Shown: positions 7,972 to 17,256, numbered from the stretch's first letter. The stretch: DNA of 64,000 nucleotides from Flavobacteriaceae bacterium UJ101 (GCA_001880285.1 CP016269.1:2304501-2368500), one strand, 5' to 3'. Translations and numbers: made by a program. Notes: generated by a model from the letters alone, not told the origin.

Positions 7972-9669
7972 TTATGAATTAGAAGCCATTTGCATTAAAA
8001 TGGTACACAACATAGCACCAAAAGTTCCTAAAGCATAGCCAAATACAGCTAATATAACACCGACTGGAGCTAAACTAGGGCTAAATGCAGCTGCAACAAC
8101 AGGTGCTGAGGCAGCACCTCCTACATTGGCTTTACTACCAACAGCCAAAAAGAAGTAAGGAGCACGAATGAGTTTGGCAACAAAAACTAATAAAGCTACA
8201 TGTATAGCCATCCAAATGAGTCCAACAATAAATAAACCTAGATTTTCTTTTTGAAAAATAGCTAAGATATCCATTTTCATCCCGATAGTAGCTACTAGAA
8301 TGTAAATAAAAACACTTCCGATTTTACTTGCGCCCATTCCTTCAAATTTACGTAATGAAGTTAAGGACATTACTAATCCAATGGTGGTTGCTAAGACAAT
8401 CATCCAGAAAAATTTTGACCCAAAACTGTTTACATAAGAAGTAGGATCAGAGATAGCTGCAACATTTGCTTTTAAAAAGGAAGAAATGACTCCTGCAAAA
8501 TAATGAGAAAAAGCAACGGCTAGGAAAGCAATTCCTCCCATAATCATTAGATCTTTTAAAGTAGCAACTTGTGTAATACTAGCACTGTAGCTTTCCACTT
8601 TTTCTTGTAATTCATCAATTGCAGATGAATCAGCTTTTAACCATCGATCAATTTTATCTTTTTTACCAATACCAAATAGTAAGAAAGCCATCCAAATATT
8701 GGCTACGACAATATCAACCAAAACCATGGCACCGTATTTTTCTTGATTATAACCATAAATTTCTAACATAGCCGCTTGGTTTGCACCCCCTCCAATCCAA
8801 CTACCAGCTAGTGTTGAAAGGCCTCTCCATACAGCATCAGGTCCAGCACCTCCAACAGCATCAGGCCAAAAAATAGAAACAATTAAAATGGCTAAAGGTC
8901 CTCCTATAATAATTCCTAAGGTTCCGGTTAAAAACATAGCAATAGGGCGCCATCCTAAGTTTATCAACCCTTTGATATCAATACTTAAGGTTAATAAAAT
9001 TAACGAGGCAGGTAATAAATAATTTTTCGCCATGGTATATAATTTTGAAACATCACTTGAAATAATGTTTAAAGAGTTTAAAATGGCGGGTAATAAATAG
9101 CACATTAGTAGTGCAGGAACAATGGTATAAAACTTTTTCCAGCCTGCAATATTTAAGGTCGATGTATAAAATACAAAACCAAGACAAGCCATTAATAATC
9201 CAAATACAATGATATCGTTTGAAAAAAGAGGTGCTTTTTTTATAGCAGTTTGTGGTTTCTTAAAATGATAAGGTTGTTCACTTTTAATTTTTCCAGTTAA
9301 ATTGAAGAGATTATTCTTTGGAGCTTCTTTTTTAGGCGTTACATCCAAAGAGAAAAAGGTAGGGGTGTTTTCTAAAGAAATGGATTCACCTTCATAATGT
9401 ATATTAATGGTATTATTTTTAAAAATATATTGTAAAGTATTAGGATCTATTTTTTTATTAAAGTTGATTCCTGATATTGAAATTAAATCAGAATTGTACT
9501 CTAATTGTAAATCTAGTTTAGAAAAATTTAGGGTAGAATCTATTTTAATTTTTTGTGTATAACTTTTCCCTTCAACGATAGGTTTTTCAGGGGTTGCAAA
9601 ATAAATAGATTGTTGAGCAAATAATGTAATAAAGCTAGTAAATAAAACGATTGAAAAAAGTTTCCTCAT
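7972..9669 (-). CDS. DUF819 family membrane protein with a secreted N-terminal beta domain
   Basis: The 565-residue protein has a Sec signal (1-19, ending L-F-A-Q). An extracytoplasmic beta-rich region of about 125 residues follows (20-145), then a polytopic membrane region from about 150 with roughly ten helices. The membrane part has DUF819 (YjcL-like) features: glycine-rich W-I-G-G-G-A-N-Q-A-A-M and V-G-G-A-A-S-A-P-V-V-A-A-A near the C-terminus, resembling the paired substrate sites of ion transporters. DUF819 proteins are usually near 400 residues and lack this leader. The N-terminal domain (L-Q-L-E-Y-N-S-D-L-I-S-I-S-G) resembles cohesin or Ig-like folds by eye. Transport of an anion or small solute is plausible, but the substrate is unknown. 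Confidence 0.85.
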   Translation of the reverse strand: MRKLFSIVLFTSFITLFAQQSIYFATPEKPIVEGKSYTQKIKIDSTLNFSKLDLQLEYNSDLISISGINFNKKIDPNTLQYIFKNNTINIHYEGESISLENTPTFFSLDVTPKKEAPKNNLFNLTGKIKSEQPYHFKKPQTAIKKAPLFSNDIIVFGLLMACLGFVFYTSTLNIAGWKKFYTIVPALLMCYLLPAILNSLNIISSDVSKLYTMAKNYLLPASLILLTLSIDIKGLINLGWRPIAMFLTGTLGIIIGGPLAILIVSIFWPDAVGGAGPDAVWRGLSTLAGSWIGGGANQAAMLEIYGYNQEKYGAMVLVDIVVANIWMAFLLFGIGKKDKIDRWLKADSSAIDELQEKVESYSASITQVATLKDLMIMGGIAFLAVAFSHYFAGVISSFLKANVAAISDPTSYVNSFGSKFFWMIVLATTIGLVMSLTSLRKFEGMGASKIGSVFIYILVATIGMKMDILAIFQKENLGLFIVGLIWMAIHVALLVFVAKLIRAPYFFLAVGSKANVGGAASAPVVAAAFSPSLAPVGVILAVFGYALGTFGAMLCTILMQMASNS

Positions 9670-9771
9670 GTTTTTTGTAAATGATTTTCGCTAATATACC
9701 TTTTTTGAATGAGAGTTGAAAGACAGACGCTATTTTTTACCTAGAATAGTGGATTGGTAAAAATAACTGTA

Positions 9772-9779
9772 TATTTGAC
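9772..9779 (+). promoter_or_regulatory. Candidate -7 promoter element (TATATTTG) of the DEAD-box helicase gene
   Basis: An exact TAnnTTTG match on the plus strand, 50 bp upstream of the helicase ATG. This is a longer leader than at most genes here. Confidence 0.4.
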
Positions 9780-9829
9780 TTTGATAAAAATGGCAGGACA
9801 GATGATTTGTCATTTGATAAAACAAAAGT

Positions 9830-11137
9830 ATGTCATTTGAATCATTAGGATTATCCAATGCTTTATTAAAAGCAATTAGCCAGAAAGGCTATACAAAACC
9901 CTCTGTTGTACAAGAAAAAGCAATTCCGTTAGTATTAGATAGGAAAGATGTTTTAGCTTCAGCACAAACTGGAACTGGAAAAACAGCAGGATTTACATTA
10001 CCATTGTTGCAGATTTTGTCAGAACAACCATTACAAAAAAGAAGACCCATACGAGCTTTAATTTTAACCCCAACACGAGAATTAGCTGCTCAAGTTTATG
10101 ATAATGTAAAAGAGTATAGTACTTTTTTAGATATTCGTTCTACGGTGATTTTTGGAGGAGTTAATGCAAATCCACAAATCAAAACATTACGTAATGGAGT
10201 TGATATTCTAATAGCTACTCCTGGACGCTTATTGGATTTGGAAAGCCAGCAAGTATTATCTTTATCAAAGATTGAGGTTTTGGTTTTAGATGAGGCCGAT
10301 CGTATGTTGGATATGGGGTTTCGACGTGATATTGATAAAGTATTACGTTTAGTACCTAAAAAACGTCAAAACTTATTGTTTTCAGCTACTTTTTCTAAAG
10401 AAATTAAAAAATTAGCTAATGAAATCTTACATAAACCTGTTTTGGTAGAAGCAACACCTGAAAATACAACCGCAAAACGGGTTAATCAAAAAATTTACCG
10501 TACTAATAAGGGTAGTAAAACGAAGTTGATTATAAAATTAATTTCTGAAGGGAATTGGAGTCAAGTTTTAGTTTTTACACGAACGAAACATGGGGCTAAT
10601 CGATTAAGTCAGAAAATGGAAAAAGCTGGAATTACAGCTGCTGCCATTCATGGGAATAAAAGTCAAAATGCTAGAACTAAAGCATTAAAAAGTTTTAAAA
10701 CAGGAGAGATTCGGGTTTTAGTTGCTACAGATATTGCTGCACGAGGTCTAGATATCCCACTGTTACCTCATGTTGTCAATTTTGAATTACCTAATGTTCC
10801 AGAAGATTATGTACATCGTATAGGACGTACAGGTAGAGCAGGAGCTAGTGGGGAGGCTATTTCATTAGTTTCCTATGATGAAAAAGAATATATTTTAGGA
10901 ATTGAAAAATTATTGAATCAGAGGCTACCTATTGAAGTTATAGAAGGATTTGAACCTAGTTTAGAACCTGAGAAAGGAGAGAAGAAAACGAATGGAAAAT
11001 CAAAATTTAATAAAAATAAGAGAAAAGTTCATTCTAGTAAAAAAAGAAGTCGTGATTTAAAGTCCAATAAACATCGTAACGACGGTAAAAAAAAGACTTC
11101 AGGTGCTCCTCATCAAAATCAAACAAAGAAAATTTAA
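9830..11137 (+). CDS. DEAD-box ATP-dependent RNA helicase, RhlE type
   Basis: The 435-residue protein carries all core motifs. There is a Q motif near residue 28, A-Q-T-G-T-G-K-T (45-52), P-T-R-E-L-A, T-P-G-R-L, D-E-A-D (about 153-156) and S-A-T. In domain 2 there are T-D-I-A-A-R-G-L-D and [10 protein letters not shown]. The tail after about residue 375 is low-complexity and rich in Lys, Asn and Ser (K-K-K-T-S), typical of RhlE-like proteins and probably used for RNA binding. It unwinds structured RNA, likely in ribosome assembly or RNA turnover and possibly cold adaptation. The gene stands alone and ends at a hairpin terminator shared with convergent bioB. Several paralogues per flavobacterial genome are usual, so no allele name is given. 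Confidence 0.93.
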   Translation: MSFESLGLSNALLKAISQKGYTKPSVVQEKAIPLVLDRKDVLASAQTGTGKTAGFTLPLLQILSEQPLQKRRPIRALILTPTRELAAQVYDNVKEYSTFLDIRSTVIFGGVNANPQIKTLRNGVDILIATPGRLLDLESQQVLSLSKIEVLVLDEADRMLDMGFRRDIDKVLRLVPKKRQNLLFSATFSKEIKKLANEILHKPVLVEATPENTTAKRVNQKIYRTNKGSKTKLIIKLISEGNWSQVLVFTRTKHGANRLSQKMEKAGITAAAIHGNKSQNARTKALKSFKTGEIRVLVATDIAARGLDIPLLPHVVNFELPNVPEDYVHRIGRTGRAGASGEAISLVSYDEKEYILGIEKLLNQRLPIEVIEGFEPSLEPEKGEKKTNGKSKFNKNKRKVHSSKKRSRDLKSNKHRNDGKKKTSGAPHQNQTKKI

Positions 11138-11160
11138 TAGGTTTATTTTTATAGATAAAA

Positions 11161-11198
11161 AAATCTTTGTTAGTATTAATAATAACCAACAAAGATTT
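11161..11198. terminator. Terminator between the helicase gene and bioB
   Basis: AAATCTTTGTT (11161-11171) pairs with AACAAAGATTT (11188-11198). An A-run lies on the left and a T-run on the right, so it can serve both convergent genes. Confidence 0.8.
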
Positions 11199-11209
11199 TA
11201 TATTTTTTC

Positions 11210-11230
11210 TTAACTCTTAACTCTTAACTC
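11210..11230. repeat. Three tandem TTAACTC units overlapping the bioB stop codon
   Basis: Three perfect 7-bp units lie end to end and contain the last codons and the stop codon of bioB on the minus strand. Because 7 is not a multiple of 3, a change in copy number would alter the last few residues of BioB. Confidence 0.8.
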
Positions 11231-12308
11231 TTTTTGCTTCATTTCGATCAATTTTATGATCAGGGCGTGTCCATTTTGGTTTTTCACCTAGTGATTCAAA
11301 TTGAGAGTCTTTTGCCTCAACCGATTCACGTTGTTCATGTTTGAAGAAAGGTTTCTGTGTATTTAGACCTAATAATTCAAACATTTGCATATCTTCATCA
11401 ATATCAGGGTTTGGAGTGGTTAATAATTTATCTCCGGCAAAAATAGAGTTGGCACCAGCAAAGAAGCACATCGCTTGTCCTTCACGACTCATTTGAGTTC
11501 TTCCCGCTGATAGACGAACTTGTGATTCAGGTAGTACAATACGAGCAGTAGCCACCATACGAACCATTTCAAAAATATCAACAGGTTTGAATTCTTCCAT
11601 AGGAGTTCCTTCTACTGGAACTAAGGCATTAATGGGAACAGATTCTGGATGAGGACTAAATCGAGTTAAAGTTTCTAGCATTCCTGCACGATCTTCTATA
11701 GATTCTCCCATACCAATAATTCCACCAGAACAAACTGTTACATTTGTTTTACGAACGTTTTCAATGGTTTGAATACGATCTTCATACCCACGTGTTGAAA
11801 TAACGTCTTTGTAATATTCTTCAGAAGTATCTACATTATGATTATATGCATATAAACCTGCTTCAGATAAACGTTTTGCTTGATTTTCTGTAAGCATTCC
11901 CAATGTACAACAAACTTCCATATCCAATTTATTGATGGTACGAACCATTTCTAAAACTTGTTCGAAATCAGGTCCGTCTTTAACGTTTCTCCATGCAGCT
12001 CCCATACAAACTCGAGAAGAACCTCCTGACTTGGCTCGCAAAGCTTGTGCTTTAACTTGATTAACAGTCATCAATTCTTCACTCTCAACATCAGTATGGT
12101 ATCGAGCTGCTTGTGGACAATAACCACAATCTTCTGAGCAACCACCTGTTTTAATTGAAATTAGTGTACTAACTTGTACAGTATTGGGATCATGAAAAGC
12201 TCGGTGAACTTGAGCTGCTTCGTAAAGCAATTCCATGAAAGGTTTATTATATATAGCGATAATTTCTTCTTTTGTCCAGTCATTTCTAGCTTTGGTATAC
12301 TGACTCAT
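11217..12308 (-). CDS. bioB: Biotin synthase
   Basis: The 363-residue radical SAM enzyme inserts sulfur into dethiobiotin, the last step of biotin synthesis. The C-x3-C-x2-C cluster motif is Cys57, Cys61 and Cys64 (G-G-C-S-E-D-C-G-Y-C-P-Q). Other family marks are Y-N-H-N-V-D-T, the V-C-S-G-G-I-I-G-M-G-E segment and the S-A-G-R-T-Q-M stretch that carries the arginine ligand of the 2Fe-2S cluster. About 30 residues beyond the core are charged and poorly conserved, and the final residues are encoded within a 7-bp tandem repeat. No bioA, bioD or bioF is adjacent, so the pathway is split in this genome or completed elsewhere. Confidence 0.96.
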   Translation of the reverse strand: MSQYTKARNDWTKEEIIAIYNKPFMELLYEAAQVHRAFHDPNTVQVSTLISIKTGGCSEDCGYCPQAARYHTDVESEELMTVNQVKAQALRAKSGGSSRVCMGAAWRNVKDGPDFEQVLEMVRTINKLDMEVCCTLGMLTENQAKRLSEAGLYAYNHNVDTSEEYYKDVISTRGYEDRIQTIENVRKTNVTVCSGGIIGMGESIEDRAGMLETLTRFSPHPESVPINALVPVEGTPMEEFKPVDIFEMVRMVATARIVLPESQVRLSAGRTQMSREGQAMCFFAGANSIFAGDKLLTTPNPDIDEDMQMFELLGLNTQKPFFKHEQRESVEAKDSQFESLGEKPKWTRPDHKIDRNEAKRVKS

Positions 12309-12333
12309 AAATACATTTTTTGATTTACTTAAA

Positions 12334-12341
12334 CAAAAATA
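12334..12341 (-). promoter_or_regulatory. Candidate -7 promoter element (TATTTTTG) of bioB
   Basis: An exact TAnnTTTG octamer on the minus strand, 25 bp before the bioB ATG, within the short divergent region shared with the DUF423 gene. No palindromic biotin operator was recognised. Confidence 0.45.
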
Positions 12342-12396
12342 GGAATTATTTGCTTGATATTTTCTAATTTTAAGTATTCATTTAAAAATTGAAGAA

Positions 12397-12777
12397 ATGA
12401 AACAGGTGTTTTTAGTAATTGGAGGTTTATATGGGATGTTATCCGTCATTTTTGGAGCATTAGGTAGTCATGCTTTAAAAAAAGTATTACCGATAGAGAA
12501 ATTAGATAGTTTTGAAATTGGTGTACGATATCAGATGTATCATGCGATTGTATTATTGTTTATTGGAATGTTTTTTAATGTTACTACTCTTTTAGAAAAA
12601 CTGATGGGTTGGTTTTTTGTATTAGGTGTATTTTGTTTTTCATTTAGTATTTATGCTCTAACTTTTGCAGAAAAGTTTGGCTATTCAAAATCTTTTTTGG
12701 GACCTATTACACCTATCGGAGGTTTTTTTATGATTATGGGGTGGTTTTTGTTAATTGTGAATGTTATGAGAAAATAA
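12397..12777 (+). CDS. DUF423 family small membrane protein (YgdD-like)
   Basis: The 126-residue protein has four predicted membrane helices and the family pattern G-A-L-G-S-H-A-L near residue 20, then G-V-R-Y-Q-M-Y-H-A near residue 44, and P-I-T-P-I-G-G near residue 105. DUF423 proteins sit in the inner membrane and have no established function. It is divergent from bioB with an 88-bp gap and ends at a hairpin shared with the RlpA-like gene. The length is normal for the family. Confidence 0.9.
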   Translation: MKQVFLVIGGLYGMLSVIFGALGSHALKKVLPIEKLDSFEIGVRYQMYHAIVLLFIGMFFNVTTLLEKLMGWFFVLGVFCFSFSIYALTFAEKFGYSKSFLGPITPIGGFFMIMGWFLLIVNVMRK

Positions 12778-12808
12778 AAACTCGTGAAATACTATTTCAC
12801 GAGTTTTT
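12776..12808. terminator. Bidirectional terminator between the DUF423 and RlpA-like genes
   Basis: A 15-bp perfect stem (AAAAACTCGTGAAAT with its complement) around a 3-nt loop, A-rich before and T-rich after. It begins at the DUF423 stop codon. Confidence 0.9.
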
Positions 12809-12833
12809 ATTTTCTTAAGAATTATTTAAAATA

Positions 12834-13241
12834 CTATTTTAAAATTTCATATTTAATTTTGATTACACCTGTGTGAATTGAAGCAATTTTTTTAAAAGCT
12901 CCTTTACTCAAATCAAATTGTCTACCAGCAATATAAGGTCCTCGATCATTTATTCTTACAACGATACTTTTTCCGTTAGCAAGATTGGTGATTTTAACTT
13001 TTGTACCAAATTTTAATGTTTTATGAGCAGCTGAAACACCATTCATATCATATCGTTCTCCGTTTGCTGTTAATTTTCCGTGAAATCCAGGACCATACCA
13101 TGAGGCTTTTCCTGTTTTTTCATTGGTTGTTTTTTCAACCTTGGCATCTTTATTACTACTATCTTTAGATTTCCCCGTTTCATTTGTAGCGAAAGCAACT
13201 AAAGAAAAGCTTAATGCTAATAATGTAAAAATGTTTCTCAT
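12834..13241 (-). CDS. RlpA-like secreted double-psi beta-barrel protein
   Basis: The 135-residue protein has a Sec signal (about 1-18), a charged Lys/Ser/Asp-rich linker to about residue 43, and an RlpA-type double-psi beta-barrel domain. Visible motifs are [21 protein letters not shown], then [12 protein letters not shown] and [10 protein letters not shown], with the catalytic-type Asp and His of lytic transglycosylases. There is no SPOR domain and no lipobox, so it is a minimal secreted form. It may cleave peptidoglycan glycan strands, but activity of such short versions is unproven. It has its own -7 element upstream. Confidence 0.9.
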   Translation of the reverse strand: MRNIFTLLALSFSLVAFATNETGKSKDSSNKDAKVEKTTNEKTGKASWYGPGFHGKLTANGERYDMNGVSAAHKTLKFGTKVKITNLANGKSIVVRINDRGPYIAGRQFDLSKGAFKKIASIHTGVIKIKYEILK

Positions 13242-13266
13242 ATAAATCGTTCTACTGATTACGTTG

Positions 13267-13274
13267 CAAAAATA
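13267..13274 (-). promoter_or_regulatory. Candidate -7 promoter element (TATTTTTG) of the RlpA-like gene
   Basis: An exact TAnnTTTG octamer on the minus strand, 25 bp before the ATG. Confidence 0.45.
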
Positions 13275-13336
13275 TAAGATAGGTTCCTTAAAAGGGCATT
13301 TTAAAAATGCGCTTAAAATGACCGATTGATAAGATA

Positions 13337-13426
13337 TTGATAGTCAGTATGTTTTGATTGTATAAAAAAAATCTATTATAAGGCTAAATTTATAAATAAT
13401 TAAATTATTACGTTGATAATCAGTAT
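13337..13426. repeat. Pair of 14-bp direct repeats in the rlpA-like / TonB-receptor gap
   Basis: TTGATAGTCAGTAT (13337-13350) and TTGATAATCAGTAT (13413-13426) differ at one base and lie 76 bp apart. The 249-bp gap otherwise shows no gene or terminator. The repeats could be a regulator site or chance in AT-rich DNA. Confidence 0.4.
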
Positions 13427-13490
13427 CTTATATATTTTGTAACGCCACAGAGATAAAGAACTCATTTCATAAAGTATGATTTATAATGTA

Positions 13491-15920
13491 TCACATTGAG
13501 AAATCTTCTTCGCTATTATGGTCTTCTCTTTTGGTTCGTTCTTTTTTACTATTTCCAAAGCGATAGGTAAAGTTTAGGGTCCATTGACGTTCTCTCCATT
13601 GAAAATCAGAATCAGAGGAATAAGTACTGGTCAATACTTCTCGACCTCGTTTTCGGGTATTGAATAAATCGCTAACATTAAAAGTTAAAGAAGCCTTTTT
13701 TTGTAATAATTCTTTGGTTAGAGCCAAATTCATAAAAAACATAGGATCCATATCCGTATCAGCTCCTTTCATAGCTCCTCTATAATTTCCTCTTACTTGA
13801 AATCCAATATCATAAGGGAGTTTGGTTGTGGCACCAAATCTAGCAAACATACCATCTGCATCAGTAGATTGATCACGAACATCTCCATCTGATTCGATGA
13901 CTTCTCCTTTTCGATCTGCTCTGAAGTAATTAAAATCACCAGTAAGGCTTAACCATTTAGATAATTTATATTGAGCTCCTAATTCTATACCGTATCGTTT
14001 TTCAGAATCTAGATTTACAGGATAATTTTCTATAATAATATTCCCTTCATCATCTGTGGTACTTTCTGAGAAAAATTGAAAAGGATTGGTAGAACTATTA
14101 TAATAAATTGAGGAAGATAAGGTTAGTTTTGAAGGGTTATAAATATAACTCAATTCAAAAGCATTAGTATACATAGGATTTATGTTTGGGTTTCCTCTAA
14201 ATATGTTTGTGTCATCTGAAAAACTTCTAAAAGGGTTTAACATTCGAGTTCTTGGACGTCGAATACGTCTACTATAACCAGCTTGAATTGAGTTTTGGTC
14301 ATTAATCGTATAACTTAAATGTAATGTTGGGAAAAAATCAGTGTATTTTTTTTCAAATGTGTTATAGAATGTCCCTTCAATTTCTACATTATCCATGTTA
14401 ATACGAGTGTCTTCCAGTCGTAGTCCTGCCAAATAGGAAAAATTTCCTATGCTATTCCCGTATTGTACATAAGCTGCATTAACCATTTGGGTATAAATAA
14501 AATCATTAGTGAAAGCTTCGTCTACTTCATATTGTTGAGTTTGATCATTGTAATTGAATAAAGCATAATCGTTACCTAAGTCAAGAAAATTGAATTTAAG
14601 ACCTGCTTCAAACTGACCTTCTTCTCCTATAGGAAGGATGTAATCGGTTTGTAATAAATAATCTTTAGTACTTTCTAGAATCGATGTTTTTTGAAAACTT
14701 AATATATCATTTTCGTTTTGATTAATGTTGGCAGTTTCATCATCTTCGCGATAATTGAATTTCCCATCAACGGTTAGTTTATGACCTTCTTTATTAAAGT
14801 TTCGAATATATCCCAATCCTAGTTCAAATCGTGAATCTGTTTCATCTTCTAATTCATCACGGGTACGGATTGTTGCATTGGCAATATCATTTATATAATA
14901 TTCATTGTAACGTAAGTTGGCTTCATTATCTCCTTTACTATATCCAAACTTTGTGTTAAATGATAAGGTGTTTTGATCGTTCAGATAATAATCGATTCCT
15001 GTATTGATGAAAGTACTTTTTGTTTTACGTTCGTGCTCACGATTCATGTCTGAAATAAAGTCAGGTTCTCCATCTTGTCCAAAATAACGATTATAATTAG
15101 AACCATTTCCTGGAGATTCTCTATAATCAGCTCCAATATTAGTATAGAGGTTGTATTTCTTTGTACGATAATTAAGATTGGTTGAAACTCCCGTTAAGAA
15201 AGGATATCCTATTTTAGCAGAAGCAGAACCATTCAAACCTGATTTTTTACCTTTTTTCATTACAATATTGATGATTCCGGTTGTACCATCTGCATCATAT
15301 CGAGCAGAGGGAACGGTTACAACTTCTATTCGTTCAATGGAGTTTGCAGGAAGATTTCTTAGTAAATCGGTATTTCCAGCTGTAATTAAACTTGAGGGTT
15401 TCCCATCAACTAAAATGGTTACATTATCATCTCCACGTAATGAAATGTTTCCTTCAACATCGACACTTACAGAAGGAGCATTATCCATTGCATCTAGAGT
15501 AGTGGCTCCTATTAAGGTTTTATCGGCACTTACATTGTATATTTTTTTATCCAGTTTATAATCTAATACTTTTTTCTCTGCTACTACAGAAACAGCTCCA
15601 ATTTCGTTGGAATCACTTTCTAAAATAAGTGTTCCCATGTTTTTATCAGAACTAATGATTAAAGATTCAATTGTTTTAGAATTACTTCCGAAAAAATCAA
15701 TTTCAAGGCGATAAGTTCCTTTAGGAATACTAAGTTCAAATTTCCCTTTTTCATTGGTGTAGGCTTCTTTTAAAAAGGTATCGTTTTGATATAAAGCAAC
15801 GGAAGCATAATCTAGAGGTATATTGTCTTGATCGGTTACGATACCAGTTAATTGAAATTGTTGACTGTATAAAAGATTACCTAAAATTAAAAATAATATT
15901 ATATTGAATGTATTTCTCAT
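13491..15920 (-). CDS. TonB-dependent receptor, outer membrane beta-barrel family
   Basis: The 809-residue outer-membrane protein has a signal peptide (1-19, ending L-L-Y-S-Q). A CarboxypepD_reg-like domain follows (about 22-105, L-T-G-I-V-T-D and L-S-I-P-K-G-T-Y-R-L). Next is a plug domain with V-T-I-L-V-D-G-K-P-S and I-E-R-I-E-V-V-T-V-P-S-A-R-Y-D, and then a barrel of the OMP_b-brl_3 type ending W-T-L-N-F-T-Y-R-F-G. The acidic C-terminal tail after the last strand (E-D-H-N-S-E-E-D-F) is longer than usual. No SusD partner is nearby, so a SusCD glycan system is unlikely. The ligand is unknown. The upstream gene, 54 bp away on the same strand, is a small Spy-like helical protein that probably shares its transcript. 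Confidence 0.9.
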   Translation of the reverse strand: MRNTFNIILFLILGNLLYSQQFQLTGIVTDQDNIPLDYASVALYQNDTFLKEAYTNEKGKFELSIPKGTYRLEIDFFGSNSKTIESLIISSDKNMGTLILESDSNEIGAVSVVAEKKVLDYKLDKKIYNVSADKTLIGATTLDAMDNAPSVSVDVEGNISLRGDDNVTILVDGKPSSLITAGNTDLLRNLPANSIERIEVVTVPSARYDADGTTGIINIVMKKGKKSGLNGSASAKIGYPFLTGVSTNLNYRTKKYNLYTNIGADYRESPGNGSNYNRYFGQDGEPDFISDMNREHERKTKSTFINTGIDYYLNDQNTLSFNTKFGYSKGDNEANLRYNEYYINDIANATIRTRDELEDETDSRFELGLGYIRNFNKEGHKLTVDGKFNYREDDETANINQNENDILSFQKTSILESTKDYLLQTDYILPIGEEGQFEAGLKFNFLDLGNDYALFNYNDQTQQYEVDEAFTNDFIYTQMVNAAYVQYGNSIGNFSYLAGLRLEDTRINMDNVEIEGTFYNTFEKKYTDFFPTLHLSYTINDQNSIQAGYSRRIRRPRTRMLNPFRSFSDDTNIFRGNPNINPMYTNAFELSYIYNPSKLTLSSSIYYNSSTNPFQFFSESTTDDEGNIIIENYPVNLDSEKRYGIELGAQYKLSKWLSLTGDFNYFRADRKGEVIESDGDVRDQSTDADGMFARFGATTKLPYDIGFQVRGNYRGAMKGADTDMDPMFFMNLALTKELLQKKASLTFNVSDLFNTRKRGREVLTSTYSSDSDFQWRERQWTLNFTYRFGNSKKERTKREDHNSEEDFSM

Positions 15921-15974
15921 GTAAAAAGACTATAATAATTTGAATCAAACATAAAAGAATGTAACGAAGTTATT

Positions 15975-16376
15975 TTATCTATTTCGATAGTTATTACGAT
16001 TTCCTTTAAATCCTCTTTTTTGTTGACGCTCTTTTTCCATCTCATCTCTGACTTCTAGAAATTGTTTGTACTGTTCTGTAGATAAAATTTCTTGAAATTT
16101 TGGAAGGTAAGATTGATCTAATTGTTGCATTTTTTCTTTTTTTAGATCTCGATCTTCATTAGAACTCATGATTTCTTTGCGGTCATTATTTAAATTAGTT
16201 AGATGTACTTCTAATAAAGATTTTTGTAAATCGTCTAATTCAATTTTTTCATTAATTTTTTCTAATTGTTTCGTAGTCATTTCTTCTACTGAAAGTGGTT
16301 TGAAACCTCTTTGAGAATAGGCTAATAAACTAAATCCAATAAGTGTAAGGGCAAGAATGTTTTTAATACTTTTCAT
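15975..16376 (-). CDS. Small secreted helical protein, Spy/CpxP-like
   Basis: The 133-residue protein has a signal peptide (about 1-21, ending L-L-A-Y-S-Q) and an all-helical charged mature part. It contains the spaced pattern L-D-D-L-Q-K-S-L-L near residue 47 and I-L-S-T-E-Q-Y-K-Q-F near residue 99, which resembles the paired LTxxQ-type motifs of Spy/CpxP periplasmic chaperones. The C-terminus is basic and Asn/Arg-rich (K-G-N-R-N-N-Y-R-N-R). It lies upstream of, and in line with, the TonB-dependent receptor gene, which fits a role in handling that barrel in the periplasm. The family similarity is by pattern only, and the partner role is inference. Confidence 0.6.
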   Translation of the reverse strand: MKSIKNILALTLIGFSLLAYSQRGFKPLSVEEMTTKQLEKINEKIELDDLQKSLLEVHLTNLNNDRKEIMSSNEDRDLKKEKMQQLDQSYLPKFQEILSTEQYKQFLEVRDEMEKERQQKRGFKGNRNNYRNR

Positions 16377-16442
16377 AAGTTCTATTTTTCGACTTATGAG
16401 TAAGACCTTAAAAACATAAAAAGGTTTAATTTAATATGAAAA

Positions 16443-17234
16443 TTAATTTAAATTTTGATATTTTTTGATAGCTTCTTGAATTTGATGGATACGATTTTCA
16501 GGAGAGGGGTGTGTACTCTGAAATTCTGGAACACGTTGACCGCCACTCGCTTGATCCAGTATTTCCATAACTCCAATTAAGGCATTAGGATTATAATCGG
16601 ATTGAATCATAAATTTAACACCTAAATCATCTGATTCTAATTCATCACTACGGCCGTATTTCATATTAATTAAGTTTCCTACCATTTGAGCCATTTGAGC
16701 AGATCCCATATCACCACCTGCAACTGATGCTGCACCTACAAGTCCTTGGGTTAAGTTTTGTTTTTCGATATGTTCTGCAGAATGTCTTCCTACTACATGA
16801 CCTATTTCATGACCTAAAACACCTGCAATTTGATCTTCATTTTGTAAACGTTTTAATAATCCAGCAGTAATAAAAATTTGTCCACCAGGAAGAGCAAAAG
16901 CGTTTACTGTATTTTCATCATATAATACGTGAAAGTCAAATTGATAAGGAGAGTTTCTTGCATCACTATTTTTAACAATGTGATGTCCTATTTGGTCGAT
17001 AATTTCTTGTGCATTATCATCTGGATGTAAACCACCATATTGTTGGGCCATTTGAGGAGCACTTTGTTGTCCTAATGTAATCTCATCTTGAGGAGACATA
17101 CTAATACGTTGATTTTCTCCTGTTATTTCGTTATACTGACTATTGGAATAGTATCTGAAAAGTGCAAATGCAGCAATAACAAGTCCTATAATTAGACGTG
17201 TCTTAAAACCTCCTGATCCCCTTCTGTAATTCAT
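16443..17234 (-). CDS. M48 family metalloprotease, membrane-anchored
   Basis: The 263-residue protein has one N-terminal membrane helix (about 11-27) and an M48 peptidase domain with the zinc motif H-E-I-G-H near residue 142. A downstream glutamate ligand lies in D-E-L-E-S-D-D-L-G, and the substrate-cleft strand is N-A-F-A-L-P-G-G-Q. The tail S-T-H-P-S-P-E-N-R-I matches the M48 C-terminal signature. There is no TPR domain, unlike BepA. Such proteases degrade misfolded envelope proteins, consistent with the Spy-like and receptor genes just downstream on the same strand (66-bp gap). The N-terminal positive-inside charge places the catalytic domain in the periplasm. Confidence 0.92.
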   Translation of the reverse strand: MNYRRGSGGFKTRLIIGLVIAAFALFRYYSNSQYNEITGENQRISMSPQDEITLGQQSAPQMAQQYGGLHPDDNAQEIIDQIGHHIVKNSDARNSPYQFDFHVLYDENTVNAFALPGGQIFITAGLLKRLQNEDQIAGVLGHEIGHVVGRHSAEHIEKQNLTQGLVGAASVAGGDMGSAQMAQMVGNLINMKYGRSDELESDDLGVKFMIQSDYNPNALIGVMEILDQASGGQRVPEFQSTHPSPENRIHQIQEAIKKYQNLN

Positions 17235-17256
17235 CTTATGTAAAAGTTTTACAAAG

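Noticed and set aside
15178-15561. Plus-strand frame of 127 codons opposite the TonB receptor gene
   Set aside because: It lies fully inside the plug domain coding region on the other strand; sequence patterns are those of a shadow frame.
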